A stretch of DNA of 64,000 bases from Bacillus sp. es.036 (GCF_002563635.1 NZ_PDIZ01000001.1:1550001-1614000); one strand, 5' to 3'; shown: positions 8,753-17,088, counted from the stretch's first letter. A program made the numbers and translations. The notes: generated by a model not told the origin, from the letters alone.

Positions 8753-9615
8753 TACTGAACCCCCTTCGTAAATAACCCAGTTGGCTTGGCTGTTAGAATG
8801 ACTACGAGTAGAAGAAACGCAATAACGTCTTTATAATCAGATGATATGTACGTTGCCCCAATGCTTTCGGTTAGGCCAAGCAAATAACCACCAAGAATCG
8901 CTCCGGGGATACTTCCCATTCCACCGATGATGATGATAACGAAAGCTTTCATAATGACCAGGTTTCCCATAGTCGGGAAGACAAGATTAATAGGGGATGC
9001 TAGTGATGCGGCTGCAGCTGCTAATCCACCGGCGATCGCAAAAGTAAGCCAAGCCACCTGATTTGCATTAATACCTACAAGGAACGCGCCCTCTCGATTT
9101 TGAGCCATTGCGACAATGGCTGCTCCTATCATTGTTTTCGTTAAGAAAAAATGTAGTGCAAGCATAAGGATTACAGCAGCAACTATAATTAAAAGACGTT
9201 GTAACGTTACAGTTAGACCAAATAAATTAACGACCGATCCATAAGGAGTGTCCATTCTGTGGTATTCCGTTCCCCACATAAATTGACCAAATGCTTCTAG
9301 AAAAAGGAGAATCCCGATGGCAGCAACCATCATCCTCATCCCATCTGCGCCTTCTAACTTTTTAAATATTAGCTGCTGTGTGACAACTCCAAGAAGAGCA
9401 ACAACAGCCACTGAAGCAATAATGGCGATCCAATAATGAAAACCAAAACCAACCATCATCATTAAAGTAATATAAGCACCAACCATATAAAAAGCACCGT
9501 GTGCAAAATTGGGAACATGTAAAATGCCAAAAACAAGTGTTAAACCAAGGGCGACAAGCGTGTAAACGCTTCCAATTGTAAGTCCGTTAAAAATCTGCTG
9601 GATAAGGAGCTCCAT
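8752..9615 (-). CDS. Liv-type ABC transporter permease (LivH-like)
   Basis: About 288 residues. The N-terminus ELLIQQIFNGLTIGSVYTLVALGLTLVFGIL and HVPNFAHGAFYMVGAY identify the LivH branch; GGMGSIPGAILGGYLLGLTES near the C-terminus is also typical. Two adjacent ATGs (9618 and 9615) follow AAGGAGG; I prefer 9615 on spacing. Longer readings to 9681 lie upstream of this site. It is the first transporter gene, separated from the isomerase gene upstream by 115 nt that contain a strong hairpin. Confidence 0.92.
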   Translation of the reverse strand: MELLIQQIFNGLTIGSVYTLVALGLTLVFGILHVPNFAHGAFYMVGAYITLMMMVGFGFHYWIAIIASVAVVALLGVVTQQLIFKKLEGADGMRMMVAAIGILLFLEAFGQFMWGTEYHRMDTPYGSVVNLFGLTVTLQRLLIIVAAVILMLALHFFLTKTMIGAAIVAMAQNREGAFLVGINANQVAWLTFAIAGGLAAAAASLASPINLVFPTMGNLVIMKAFVIIIIGGMGSIPGAILGGYLLGLTESIGATYISSDYKDVIAFLLLVVILTAKPTGLFTKGVQ

Positions 9616-9693
9616 CATCTTCCTCCTTCTATTAAATGAGATCCAGACTAGGGGGACGGCGGACTTATGAAGGGGATTCAAGATGTAGGAATA

Positions 9694-9723
9694 AATCTGG
9701 ATTGAAAAACTTCAATCCAGATT
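9694..9723 (-). other. 13-bp perfect hairpin inside the catabolic operon
   Basis: AATCTGGATTGAA and its exact complement TTCAATCCAGATT are separated by a 4-nt loop. It lies directly after the isomerase stop codon and before the LivH-like gene. There is no U-run after the stem on the transcribed (minus) strand, so a normal intrinsic terminator is unlikely. An RNA processing or stability element that sets enzyme versus transporter expression is possible. Confidence 0.7.
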
Positions 9724-9730
9724 CAGAAAA

Positions 9731-10522
9731 TTATTTACCTTTAAATTGTGGCGCGCGTTTTTCTTTAAATGCATTTGCTCCTTCTTTGTGGTCTTCTGTC
9801 GTTACCATTAGCGCCTGTGTAATGCGCTCTTGTTCAAGTACTTCAGACAAAGAAGAGGTTAGTGAAGCATCTGCAATTTTCTTAATGAAACCATAAGCTT
9901 TACCCGGACCTTTAGAAAGCTTCTCAGCATATGCCATCGCTTCTTCTTCGAGACTAGCAATCGGATAAGTTCGGTTTACAATATTCAACTCTTTCGCTTC
10001 TTTTGCTGAAATGGGTTGGGCTGAGAAGAACAGCTCTTTCGCCTTATAAGGACCAATTAAACGAGGAAGAAACGAAAGGCCCCCGCCATCTGAAATTAAT
10101 CCAACCTGAGAAAAGCTTAATACAAAACTACTATCTTCAGCTGCCAGAATAATGTCACTAGCAAGTGCTAGATTAAAGCCTGCACCAGCAGCAAAACCAT
10201 GAATCACTGAAATTATTGGTTTCTCAAGATCCTTCATAGCAAGGACGAGCTCATTTAACTTACCTATGTGTTCATAAACTTCAGTTGAGGTTGTATCCCC
10301 CATTGTTTTAACATCCCCACCTGCGCTAAAGGAACGGCCTGCACCTGAGAGCATAACTACTCGTATCTCATCGTTCTCCTTAGCATCTTGAATAGCTTTC
10401 GTCAGTCCTAAGATCATCTCGGGGCTAAACGCATTTAGTGCCTCAGGACGATTAAGCGTAAGATGAAGCACAGCACCATGTACATTTACTTTTAGATGTT
10501 CCGTTTTTACAGTCGTTTCCAT
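9731..10522 (-). CDS. crotonase-fold enoyl-CoA hydratase/isomerase, PaaG-like
   Basis: 263 residues of the crotonase superfamily, with the oxyanion-hole segments GRSFSAGGDVKTM and FAAGAGFNLALASD. The two glutamates used by enoyl-CoA hydratases are absent: the first position reads GFNLA and the second SFSQVGL. An Asp follows in GLISDGGGLSFLPRLIG, resembling PaaG, where an Asp in the same segment drives double-bond isomerisation. So it is more likely an enoyl-CoA isomerase than a hydratase (inference from residue pattern). The other crotonase of the operon (15362-16138) has both glutamates, which supports division of labour. An AAAGGAG site precedes the ATG at 10522. Confidence 0.88.
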   Translation of the reverse strand: METTVKTEHLKVNVHGAVLHLTLNRPEALNAFSPEMILGLTKAIQDAKENDEIRVVMLSGAGRSFSAGGDVKTMGDTTSTEVYEHIGKLNELVLAMKDLEKPIISVIHGFAAGAGFNLALASDIILAAEDSSFVLSFSQVGLISDGGGLSFLPRLIGPYKAKELFFSAQPISAKEAKELNIVNRTYPIASLEEEAMAYAEKLSKGPGKAYGFIKKIADASLTSSLSEVLEQERITQALMVTTEDHKEGANAFKEKRAPQFKGK

Positions 10523-10543
10523 TTTTAAACACTCTCCTTTTTT

Positions 10544-11311
10544 TTATACGATGAGCCATCCGCCGTCGACTAATAAATCTGAACCAGTCATATAACTCGC
10601 TTCAGATGAAGCCGTAAATGAAATCACGTTTGCAATTTCCTCAGCCTGACCCACTCGTTTTAATGCTGTATTCCGTTTAATGGACGCCTCGAACTTTTCA
10701 TTTTTTAAACCTTCTTCAGTTAATGGTGTTTCAATAAACCCTGGCGAGACTGAATTCACTCGAACGTAAGGTGATAGTTCAACTGCAAGTGCTCTTGTAA
10801 AATTGATGACCGCTGCTTTCGCTGCACTATAATGAGGAATTTTCGCCCCTGCTTTATGACCAGAGAGGGAAGCAACATTAACGATAGAAAAGTCCATTTG
10901 ATCTTCCTTCTTGGCACTTTCTAACATCAGTTTACCGAGAGCTTTCGAGACGAGAAAAACACTTTTTAAGTTTGCATTTTGCGCATGATCCCAATTTTCT
11001 TCAGTCATCTCAAGAATCGGCGATCCTTGAGATCCTCCAGCATTATTAATTAAGACATGAACGGTTCCTGTCTTTTCTTTAATAAAAGAGGACAATTGAT
11101 CGACCTGATCTTGACTCGTTACGTCTGCAACAAAAGTAAGAACATCACCTTCTAATTCTTTAAGCTCATCTTTCGTTTGCATTAACTTTGCTTCAGTCCG
11201 ACCAACAAGAATAACTGTTCCACCTTCCGATGCGATTCGTTTAGCTGTCATAGCACCGATACCACTTCCGCCACCAGTTATCACTGCTGTTTTTCCTGAA
11301 AATCTATTCAT
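10544..11311 (-). CDS. short-chain dehydrogenase/reductase (SDR) family oxidoreductase
   Basis: About 255 residues. The classical SDR pattern is complete: TGGGSGIG cofactor loop, NNAGG, a catalytic Ser in NVASLSG, and YSAAK (Tyr/Lys). The C-terminus PGFIETPL and DLLVDGGWLIV is usual. The start is uncertain: an ATG at 11311 is favoured by family alignment, but a GTG at 11320 is also open; GGTGGGGAG lies very close to the ATG. It is likely to oxidise a hydroxyl or reduce a keto group on an acyl-CoA or hydroxy acid in the pathway. It lies 15 nt after the FadE-type gene, in the same operon. Confidence 0.85.
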   Translation of the reverse strand: MNRFSGKTAVITGGGSGIGAMTAKRIASEGGTVILVGRTEAKLMQTKDELKELEGDVLTFVADVTSQDQVDQLSSFIKEKTGTVHVLINNAGGSQGSPILEMTEENWDHAQNANLKSVFLVSKALGKLMLESAKKEDQMDFSIVNVASLSGHKAGAKIPHYSAAKAAVINFTRALAVELSPYVRVNSVSPGFIETPLTEEGLKNEKFEASIKRNTALKRVGQAEEIANVISFTASSEASYMTGSDLLVDGGWLIV

Positions 11312-11326
11312 TCTCCCCACCGCTTT

Positions 11327-13075
11327 CTAAACTTCGTACTTTAATTTTCCATAGCTATGCATTGCGATCATTCGATTTCGTTCAAGTGAATTGCCAAAAT
11401 CATAACTTGAAAGTTCTCGAATAATTAGATTTATAACCTCGCTTTTTTCACGAGTAGGAAGTAAGCTCATGATTAATTTACGAGCTGACGCTTCCACTTG
11501 TAAAAGTGCTTCCTCAAGGAATGTTCTCGTTAATGCTTTTTTAATATGGTGATCTCTCTGTGCATGTTTTACGGCACGTAATACAGAAGATTCAGCTGCG
11601 TATAGCATGATGGCTATATTAGCAAGTTTTATCACTGATTCCTGGTGATTCATTAGTTCCTCACCATGCTTTTCAAACGCAACTCCGACACACAATAAAA
11701 ACACGTTTCGTATGCTTCTTATCGCATCTTCTTCGGTTAATGAATCTTTTTCTTTTGAAGATAACTCTCTTTTCGCTTTTTCAACAAGCCCCTCTAAAGC
11801 TAGCTCGCCTTTCAACGCTTTTTTGAGTAAATTACCTGGAATCAATAAGCGATTCACTTCATTTGTTCCTTCAAATATCCGATTAATGCGCGAATCACGG
11901 TACATTTGTTCAATTGGATATTCTTGAATAAAACCTGCACCACCATGTAACTGAAGTGATTCATCAACAACTTGATCCAGTGTTTCAGATCCAAAAACTT
12001 TACAAATCGCACATTCGACTGCATATTCCATCATTTGTTTCCCTACGATTCGATGGTCCTTTTCATCGTACAAATCTTTCATCGCCTCTTCTAGAAGGGA
12101 TGCTGTGCGATATTGGAGCGATTCTGAAGCGTAGATTCGAGCCATCATGACTGCTACCTTTTCTTGAGTAGCCGTAAAACTTGCAATGGTTTGGCCGAAT
12201 TGTTTGCGTTCATTTGTGTGTTGTAACGCTAAGTTTAGCGCGTGCTTTGCTCCTCCAGTACAAGCTGAGCCCAGGTTGAATCGTCCCAGATTCAGAACAT
12301 TAAGTGCAATAACGTGTCCTTTTCCTACCTCACCTAGAAGATGATCAATTGGAACATGACAATCTTCTAAAATGACCGATCGTGTGGAAGATCCTTTGAT
12401 TCCCATCTTTTTTTCCTCAGGTCCTAGAGATAACCCTGAAAAGTCCTTTTCTACAATAAACGCTGAAAAATGCTTTCCATCAATTTTGGCATAAACGATG
12501 AACGTATCAGAAAATACCGCATTCGTAATATACAACTTCGTACCGTTTAAAATATAATGAGTGCCTTCGCTATTTAATACAGCCGTTGTTTGAGATGCTA
12601 GCGCATCAGATCCTGCATTCGGCTCCGTTAAACAATAAGCGCCCAAATATTCACCCGAAGCAAGTTTAGGTAGGTATTTTTCTTTTTGTTCATTTGTTCC
12701 AAAGTGCGTGATTGGAAGCGTTGCGATACACGTATGATTGGATTGGGCAACGCCGTACCCACTCGTCCTCCCAACAACTTCTCCTACAATCCCTTTTGAT
12801 ATCTTATCTAGCCCAAGACCACCGTACTTTTCTGGAATACTGTGGCCAAGCAATCCAAGTTCTCCTGCTTTTTTTAATAAAGTCACAACCTGATCAAAAT
12901 CTTGATTTTCAATTGTTTCTCTATGAGCTTCAACTTCCTTTGTAACAAACTGATGAGCTGTTTTTGCGATCATCTTATGCTCATCCGTAAAATCTTCTGG
13001 TGTAAAAATATCTTCAGAACCAGAAGACTGATACAAGAAATCGGCTCCCGATCGACTAGATCTGGTTTGTGTCAT
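11327..13075 (-). CDS. fadE: acyl-CoA dehydrogenase, FadE type
   Basis: About 582 residues, a long acyl-CoA dehydrogenase like Bacillus FadE (YusJ), flavoprotein for the first beta-oxidation step. Visible blocks are DIFTPEDFTDEHKMIAKT at the N-terminus, YCLTEPNAGSDA (flavin/substrate segment), GIKGSSTRSVILEDCHVP, and LQLHGGAGFIQEYP with RINRIFEGTNEVNR, which holds the usual catalytic-base region (EGTNE). A C-terminal extension of about 180 residues is normal in this subfamily. The ATG at 13075 lies 6 nt after GAGGAGG; the reading from 13150 runs inside the ComB-family gene. The true start still overlaps that gene by 20 nt. The symbol follows family resemblance, not a search. Confidence 0.9.
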   Translation of the reverse strand: MTQTRSSRSGADFLYQSSGSEDIFTPEDFTDEHKMIAKTAHQFVTKEVEAHRETIENQDFDQVVTLLKKAGELGLLGHSIPEKYGGLGLDKISKGIVGEVVGRTSGYGVAQSNHTCIATLPITHFGTNEQKEKYLPKLASGEYLGAYCLTEPNAGSDALASQTTAVLNSEGTHYILNGTKLYITNAVFSDTFIVYAKIDGKHFSAFIVEKDFSGLSLGPEEKKMGIKGSSTRSVILEDCHVPIDHLLGEVGKGHVIALNVLNLGRFNLGSACTGGAKHALNLALQHTNERKQFGQTIASFTATQEKVAVMMARIYASESLQYRTASLLEEAMKDLYDEKDHRIVGKQMMEYAVECAICKVFGSETLDQVVDESLQLHGGAGFIQEYPIEQMYRDSRINRIFEGTNEVNRLLIPGNLLKKALKGELALEGLVEKAKRELSSKEKDSLTEEDAIRSIRNVFLLCVGVAFEKHGEELMNHQESVIKLANIAIMLYAAESSVLRAVKHAQRDHHIKKALTRTFLEEALLQVEASARKLIMSLLPTREKSEVINLIIRELSSYDFGNSLERNRMIAMHSYGKLKYEV

Positions 13076-13811
13076 GATGAACCTCCTCTCGAACGACTGT
13101 TTTTTGACCTTTAACGAAAGGAACAATCGAAAAAATTCCTTCTGAAGCAACGAAACTTACTTCATCCTGAAAACCATACTTTTTAATCATTTGACCGACA
13201 CGTGATGAAAGCAAAACTTCCTCCCCACCATTGACGCTACCTGAATAAAAAGAAAGAGCAGCACGTGACGAATCTGTTAACTCCCAATTAGGTTCGGAAG
13301 AAAGCATTTGATCAATGAGATATCCAGCTCCATAGAAATCCTCCAGCGCGAACTCACCAGAAGAGCCTGAACAAACAATTACGATCGTTTCGTCAAAGTG
13401 ATAATCATTAAGCTTTTTTGCAACTGCGTGACCATTAAGTAAAGAAGCAACATACACTTGTTTGGCTTCACTTGTTCGCTTAATCGCTACGGTTCCATTC
13501 GTTGTTGATAGAATGAGAGTTTTTCCTTTGACCGATTTTTTTAATTGTAAAGGATTGGGGTCAAGGAACCCTTCTATCGTCCGACCTTCATATTCTCCTG
13601 AAAGCAAATAACTTCCTTCAGGTAACGTTTTCGCTACATGCATAGCCTCATGTTGATCGAGGACAGGGATAACCTGTTCTGCACCAAACTCAAGTGCAGA
13701 CGTAATCGTTGACGTTGCTAGCAGAATATCAAGAACAACGGCAATTTTATCTTCACTTATTTTTGCCTGATCAATGTCTTCCTTTTTCAAAACTACATGT
13801 ATTTTCCCCAT
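13056..13811 (-). CDS. 2-phosphosulfolactate phosphatase (ComB) family protein
   Basis: 251 residues. The blocks VLDILLATSTITSALEFGA, LSTTNGTVAI, VASLLNG and VCSGSSGEFALEDFYGAGYLI match the ComB family, whose founding enzyme dephosphorylates 2-phosphosulfolactate in coenzyme M synthesis. A coenzyme M pathway is not expected in this organism and no sulfolactate genes are nearby. The gene lies between the APH-type kinase (9 nt) and the FadE-type gene (overlap). A phosphatase acting on a phosphorylated hydroxy-acid intermediate would fit the context, but that is inference. TAGGAG precedes the ATG at 13811. Confidence 0.85.
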   Translation of the reverse strand: MGKIHVVLKKEDIDQAKISEDKIAVVLDILLATSTITSALEFGAEQVIPVLDQHEAMHVAKTLPEGSYLLSGEYEGRTIEGFLDPNPLQLKKSVKGKTLILSTTNGTVAIKRTSEAKQVYVASLLNGHAVAKKLNDYHFDETIVIVCSGSSGEFALEDFYGAGYLIDQMLSSEPNWELTDSSRAALSFYSGSVNGGEEVLLSSRVGQMIKKYGFQDEVSFVASEGIFSIVPFVKGQKTVVREEVHHDTNQI

Positions 13812-13819
13812 ATAATCTC

Positions 13820-14884
13820 CTAACGCTTTACTCTGGCATTGTCACGCGCATGTGCAATTAAGCTAGCGACAAACTGATTAAGATGTCGGAACCGCTCGTC
13901 AGTTGTTTGGCCCATTTTCCATCGATAATAGATTTGCTGACAAATGACAGCTAGTTTAAAATAGGCAAACGTTAAATAGAAATTCATTTGAGATACGTCA
14001 CGCCCTGATTTATTTGCGTAAGACTGGATAAATTCATCCCTCGTTATAAAACCAGGCATCACTGTAACTGGTGCTATCCCCATTCCAACTTTTAAAATAT
14101 CTGGGTCATCTTGTTGTAACCAGTAGCCCATCGCTGCCCCTAAGTCTGCAAGCGGGTCACCTACCGTCGTCATTTCCCAATCAAATAATCCAACAATTTT
14201 ACTGTAATCATCATGAGCGAACATCGCATTGTTTAATTTGTAATCATAATGAATAACGGTAGGACTTTGAGATTTAGGTATATTTGACGCCATCCAGTTT
14301 GTAAGTTCATCAATACCTGGAAGATCGTCTGTTTTTGATCGATTGTATCGTTTAATCCAGCCGTGTACTTGACGTTCCATAAACCCATCTGGATGAGTAA
14401 CATCCGCTAAGTTCGTCTTTTTGTAATCAATGCTGTGCAGGTCAACTAACGTATCTACCATCGTTTCGGAAATGCTACGACACAAATCCTCAGTAGGTTG
14501 CAAGCCTTCAGGAAATGATGTATCAAGAACAATGCCTCTTCTTCTCTCCATAAGAAAGAATGGAGCATCAAGCAAAGTCTCATTGTAGAGATACGGTTTT
14601 GGTGCTAGTGGAAAAATAGGATTTAATTCTTTTAATATTGTAAACTCTCGCTGCATGTCATGAGCTTTCGGTGCCACTGGTCCAAGTGGTGGTCTACGTA
14701 GCACCGCTTCCCAATCGCCAATTGATAGCTGATAAGTTAAATTGGAGTGCCCAGTACCGAACTGTTCAACGAATAAAGGATCATCACTCAGGTCATTAAT
14801 GTTTTTCTTGATAAATTGCTCAAGTTTCTGTTTATCGAGCTCCTCTCCGTCTCGGACAGGGATCGTATCGTGTGAATAAGCCAT
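13820..14884 (-). CDS. APH-type phosphotransferase, ACAD10/ACAD11 kinase-domain-like
   Basis: About 354 residues of the aminoglycoside phosphotransferase/choline kinase fold. The glycine-rich segment FGTGHSNLTYQL is followed by VLRRPPLGPVAPKAHDM, the catalytic loop IHYDYKLNNAMF (HxDxxxxN) and the metal loop LFDWEMTTVGDPLADLG. The RRPP, KAHDM and DWEMxTxGDPLADL wording is that of the N-terminal kinase domain of ACAD10/ACAD11 and of bacterial kinases such as LvaA, which phosphorylate 4-hydroxyacyl-CoA. It is therefore unlikely to be an antibiotic-resistance gene. The ATG at 14884 lies 8 nt after CAGGAG; a GTG at 14893 overlaps that site. A matching ACAD11-like dehydrogenase is encoded at 22119-23327 under the same putative operator. 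Confidence 0.9.
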   Translation of the reverse strand: MAYSHDTIPVRDGEELDKQKLEQFIKKNINDLSDDPLFVEQFGTGHSNLTYQLSIGDWEAVLRRPPLGPVAPKAHDMQREFTILKELNPIFPLAPKPYLYNETLLDAPFFLMERRRGIVLDTSFPEGLQPTEDLCRSISETMVDTLVDLHSIDYKKTNLADVTHPDGFMERQVHGWIKRYNRSKTDDLPGIDELTNWMASNIPKSQSPTVIHYDYKLNNAMFAHDDYSKIVGLFDWEMTTVGDPLADLGAAMGYWLQQDDPDILKVGMGIAPVTVMPGFITRDEFIQSYANKSGRDVSQMNFYLTFAYFKLAVICQQIYYRWKMGQTTDERFRHLNQFVASLIAHARDNARVKR

Positions 14885-14938
14885 ATGCCACACTCCTGAT
14901 TACATAATATTCAGTCATCAACCCTTAAAAAAAACAAG

Positions 14939-15343
14939 TTAGAGGAGCTGATAAGATTCTTCAAGTTTTAATCGTAAGTCTTCTGGGATCACTTCACTCG
15001 CTTGTTTTTTGAAATCAAAATAAACGACTGTTGCTTCTCCCTCTGCTACAACGGTATCACTTGCCGTATCTTTTATATGATGCATAAGGGTAAAACTCTT
15101 CGTTCCAATACGTTTCACAGTCGTTTCAACATGTAAAGACTGTTTGAAATAGGCCTGTTTCAGAAAATCGCATTTTGTAGAAACGAGAATAAACGGCCAA
15201 TCGTCTGTTCCAGATCGTTTACCAAGATAATCAAAAAACTGGACTCGCGCTTCTTCTAAGTAAATAAAATAACTTGTATTATTCACATGTCCGAGCGCAT
15301 CCGTCTCACAAAATCGTACTCTTACACTTGTATGCACACTCAT
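14939..15343 (-). CDS. acyl-CoA thioesterase, 4HBT hot-dog fold
   Basis: 134 residues, normal for the 4-hydroxybenzoyl-CoA thioesterase/YbgC family. The N-terminus VRVRFCETDALGHVNNTSYFIYLEEARVQF holds the conserved Asp and GHVNN active-site segment. It would cleave an acyl-CoA to free acid and CoA, perhaps to relieve CoA trapping during catabolism. RBS AGAGGAAG precedes the ATG at 15343. It sits between the enoyl-CoA hydratase and kinase genes, in the same direction with short gaps. Confidence 0.9.
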   Translation of the reverse strand: MSVHTSVRVRFCETDALGHVNNTSYFIYLEEARVQFFDYLGKRSGTDDWPFILVSTKCDFLKQAYFKQSLHVETTVKRIGTKSFTLMHHIKDTASDTVVAEGEATVVYFDFKKQASEVIPEDLRLKLEESYQLL

Positions 15344-15361
15344 TAAACTTCCTCTTTTCTA

Positions 15362-16138
15362 TTACCTGTGAGTAAAGGCAGGCTTTCTTTTTTCCATAAA
15401 TGCTTGTACGCCTTCTTTAATATCTTCTGTTTGAAAAACTTCTTCAAACAATTCTGCTTCAAGTTCAACGGCAGATTCAATTGGAAGGTGCGCACCATTG
15501 TTCACTGCTTTTTTGATTCGTGATAAAGCCTGCAGTGATTGGCCAGTTATTTTTGAAGCGAGTCCCTGAGCATAAGCCATGCCTTGTCCGGATGGTACCA
15601 CGTGGTTTACAAGACCGTACCGATCTGCCTCTTCAGCTGAAATCGGTTCACCTGTGAACATCATTTCTTTTGCTTTGGCTTCTCCAATAAGTCTAGGAAG
15701 ACGCTGTGTGCCTCCACCACCTGGGAAAAGTCCTAACTTTATTTCAGGAAGTCCAAGCTGAGCATGTTCTTCTGCAATTCGCATATCACACGTCATTGCA
15801 AGTTCACAACCGCCACCGAATGTTAGTCCATTAAGCACAGCAATTGTTGGTTTTGGGAAATGATCTAAATAATTCAATACTTGGTGAGTTTCCATTACGA
15901 TATTTTTAAAACCAGACTGTCCAATCCAATCTGGAAACTCTTTAATATCTGCACCAGCCATAAAGGCTTTGTTTCCAGCACCCGTTAAAATAACTGCGAC
16001 AGCATCTTGATTCGCTTCTAACTCTGTAAAAACCTCAAAAAGTTCAGTTGATACTTGTTTGCTCATCACATTTAAAGGGGGATTATTAATCGTAACGATA
16101 GCCGTCTTTTCATGAATTTCATACGTCACCATTTTCAT
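15362..16138 (-). CDS. enoyl-CoA hydratase
   Basis: 258 residues, crotonase fold. FMAGADIKEF and GLTFGGGCELAMTCD give the oxyanion hole and first catalytic Glu; LGLPEIKLGLFPGGGGTQRLPRLIG gives the second Glu. Both glutamates are present, so hydration of trans-2-enoyl-CoA to 3-hydroxyacyl-CoA is expected. The start codon overlaps the stop of the hydroxyacyl-CoA dehydrogenase gene (TAATG), so successive beta-oxidation enzymes are translationally coupled. An internal ATG six bases later is also possible. Confidence 0.93.
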   Translation of the reverse strand: MKMVTYEIHEKTAIVTINNPPLNVMSKQVSTELFEVFTELEANQDAVAVILTGAGNKAFMAGADIKEFPDWIGQSGFKNIVMETHQVLNYLDHFPKPTIAVLNGLTFGGGCELAMTCDMRIAEEHAQLGLPEIKLGLFPGGGGTQRLPRLIGEAKAKEMMFTGEPISAEEADRYGLVNHVVPSGQGMAYAQGLASKITGQSLQALSRIKKAVNNGAHLPIESAVELEAELFEEVFQTEDIKEGVQAFMEKRKPAFTHR

Positions 16139-17022
16139 TAATTTTTCACTCCTTCTTTTGTATAGTCATACCAGCCTTTTCCTGTTTTTCTTCCAAGTGT
16201 TCCAGCTTTCACTTTATCCTCAATGGCTTTTGAGGGCTTGTCTTCTGGATTTCCAGTTTCGTTATAACGTTGCTGCATCACGAAATACCCAACATCTATT
16301 CCAGATAGATCCATTAATTCAAATGGCCCAATCGGGTGATTAAGAGCTTTGCGACAAATCAAGTCGATATCTTGGAAATCAGCAATTCCTTCTTCGTACA
16401 GATACATCGCTTCTTTTTGCAATGCACCTAAAATCCGATTCGCAACGAATCCTGAAATTTCTTTTTTTAGTAATACCCCTGTTCGATTAATACGCTCGCA
16501 AACCGCCATCGTAAGCTGGGCTGTTTCTTCAGAAGTTGCTTCACTCATTACCACTTCTACACAGTCCATAACTAGTGGTGGGAAGAAGAAGTGCATGTTC
16601 ACGACTTTCTCTTTACGATTCGTTGCGGATGCAATTAATGAGTTCACAATGGTAGAACTATTAGTTGCTAGAATCGTATTCGGATCTGCTAATTGATCGA
16701 GCTTTTCAAACACTTCACGCTTCACATCTAATTTCTCAACTATGGCTTCAATAATGAAGTCAGCTCTTACCGCTGCTTCTTCAAGATTTGTTGAAAATTG
16801 AAGTCTTCCAAATGCTTCTATCTTTTGATCCTCAGTAATTTTACCTTTCTTAACCCACTTTGACATTATTCCTTCAAGCTTTTCACCTGCATCTTTTAGA
16901 GCAGCTTCATTGATATCCTGAATCATGGTTTCATACCCACCAAGCGCACAAAGCATACCAATCTGATGGCCCATAGAGCCAGCTCCGAGTACTGTTATCG
17001 TTTTGATTTCTTCTACTTTCAT
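16138..17022 (-). CDS. 3-hydroxyacyl-CoA dehydrogenase
   Basis: 294 residues, the usual length of the monofunctional NAD-dependent enzyme (HBD type). The N-terminal Rossmann loop is VLGAGSMGHQIGML. Catalytic region NMHFFFPPLVMDCVEVV carries the family His, with the Ser in the NSSTIVNS segment upstream and EISGFVANRIL after it. The C-terminal domain HPIGPFELMDLSGIDVGYFV is typical. It is the first gene of the long unit; AAGGAGG precedes its ATG, and the palindromic operator lies 18 nt upstream of the start codon. It oxidises 3-hydroxyacyl-CoA to 3-ketoacyl-CoA. Confidence 0.94.
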   Translation of the reverse strand: MKVEEIKTITVLGAGSMGHQIGMLCALGGYETMIQDINEAALKDAGEKLEGIMSKWVKKGKITEDQKIEAFGRLQFSTNLEEAAVRADFIIEAIVEKLDVKREVFEKLDQLADPNTILATNSSTIVNSLIASATNRKEKVVNMHFFFPPLVMDCVEVVMSEATSEETAQLTMAVCERINRTGVLLKKEISGFVANRILGALQKEAMYLYEEGIADFQDIDLICRKALNHPIGPFELMDLSGIDVGYFVMQQRYNETGNPEDKPSKAIEDKVKAGTLGRKTGKGWYDYTKEGVKN

Positions 17023-17039
17023 TCTGTTTCCTCCTTAAA

Positions 17040-17059
17040 GTAACTAACCGGTTAGAATG
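17040..17059. promoter_or_regulatory. palindromic operator upstream of the 15-gene unit (putative TetR site)
   Basis: The core CTAACCGGTTAG (17044-17055) is a perfect 12-bp palindrome. The 20-bp window agrees at 16 positions with the consensus drawn from the three island sites, CATACTAACCGGTTAGTATG. It lies between the putative promoter and the ribosome binding site of the hydroxyacyl-CoA dehydrogenase gene, a position suited to repression. Confidence 0.75.
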
Positions 17060-17066
17060 TATAATT

Positions 17067-17081
17067 CGCAAGCGCTTTCAT
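17067..17081. promoter_or_regulatory. possible cre (CcpA) site
   Basis: On the minus strand the sequence ATGAAAGCGCTTGCG agrees with 14 of 15 positions of the cre consensus WTGNAANCGNWNNCW. It lies just upstream of the operator at 17040 and beside a TATACA -10-like element. Carbon catabolite repression of the catabolic unit is plausible. Confidence 0.45.
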
Positions 17082-17088
17082 ATGTTTT

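Noticed and set aside
13820-14884. Aminoglycoside resistance gene
   Set aside because: The fold is APH, but the motif wording and the operon point to the ACAD10/11 kinase type.
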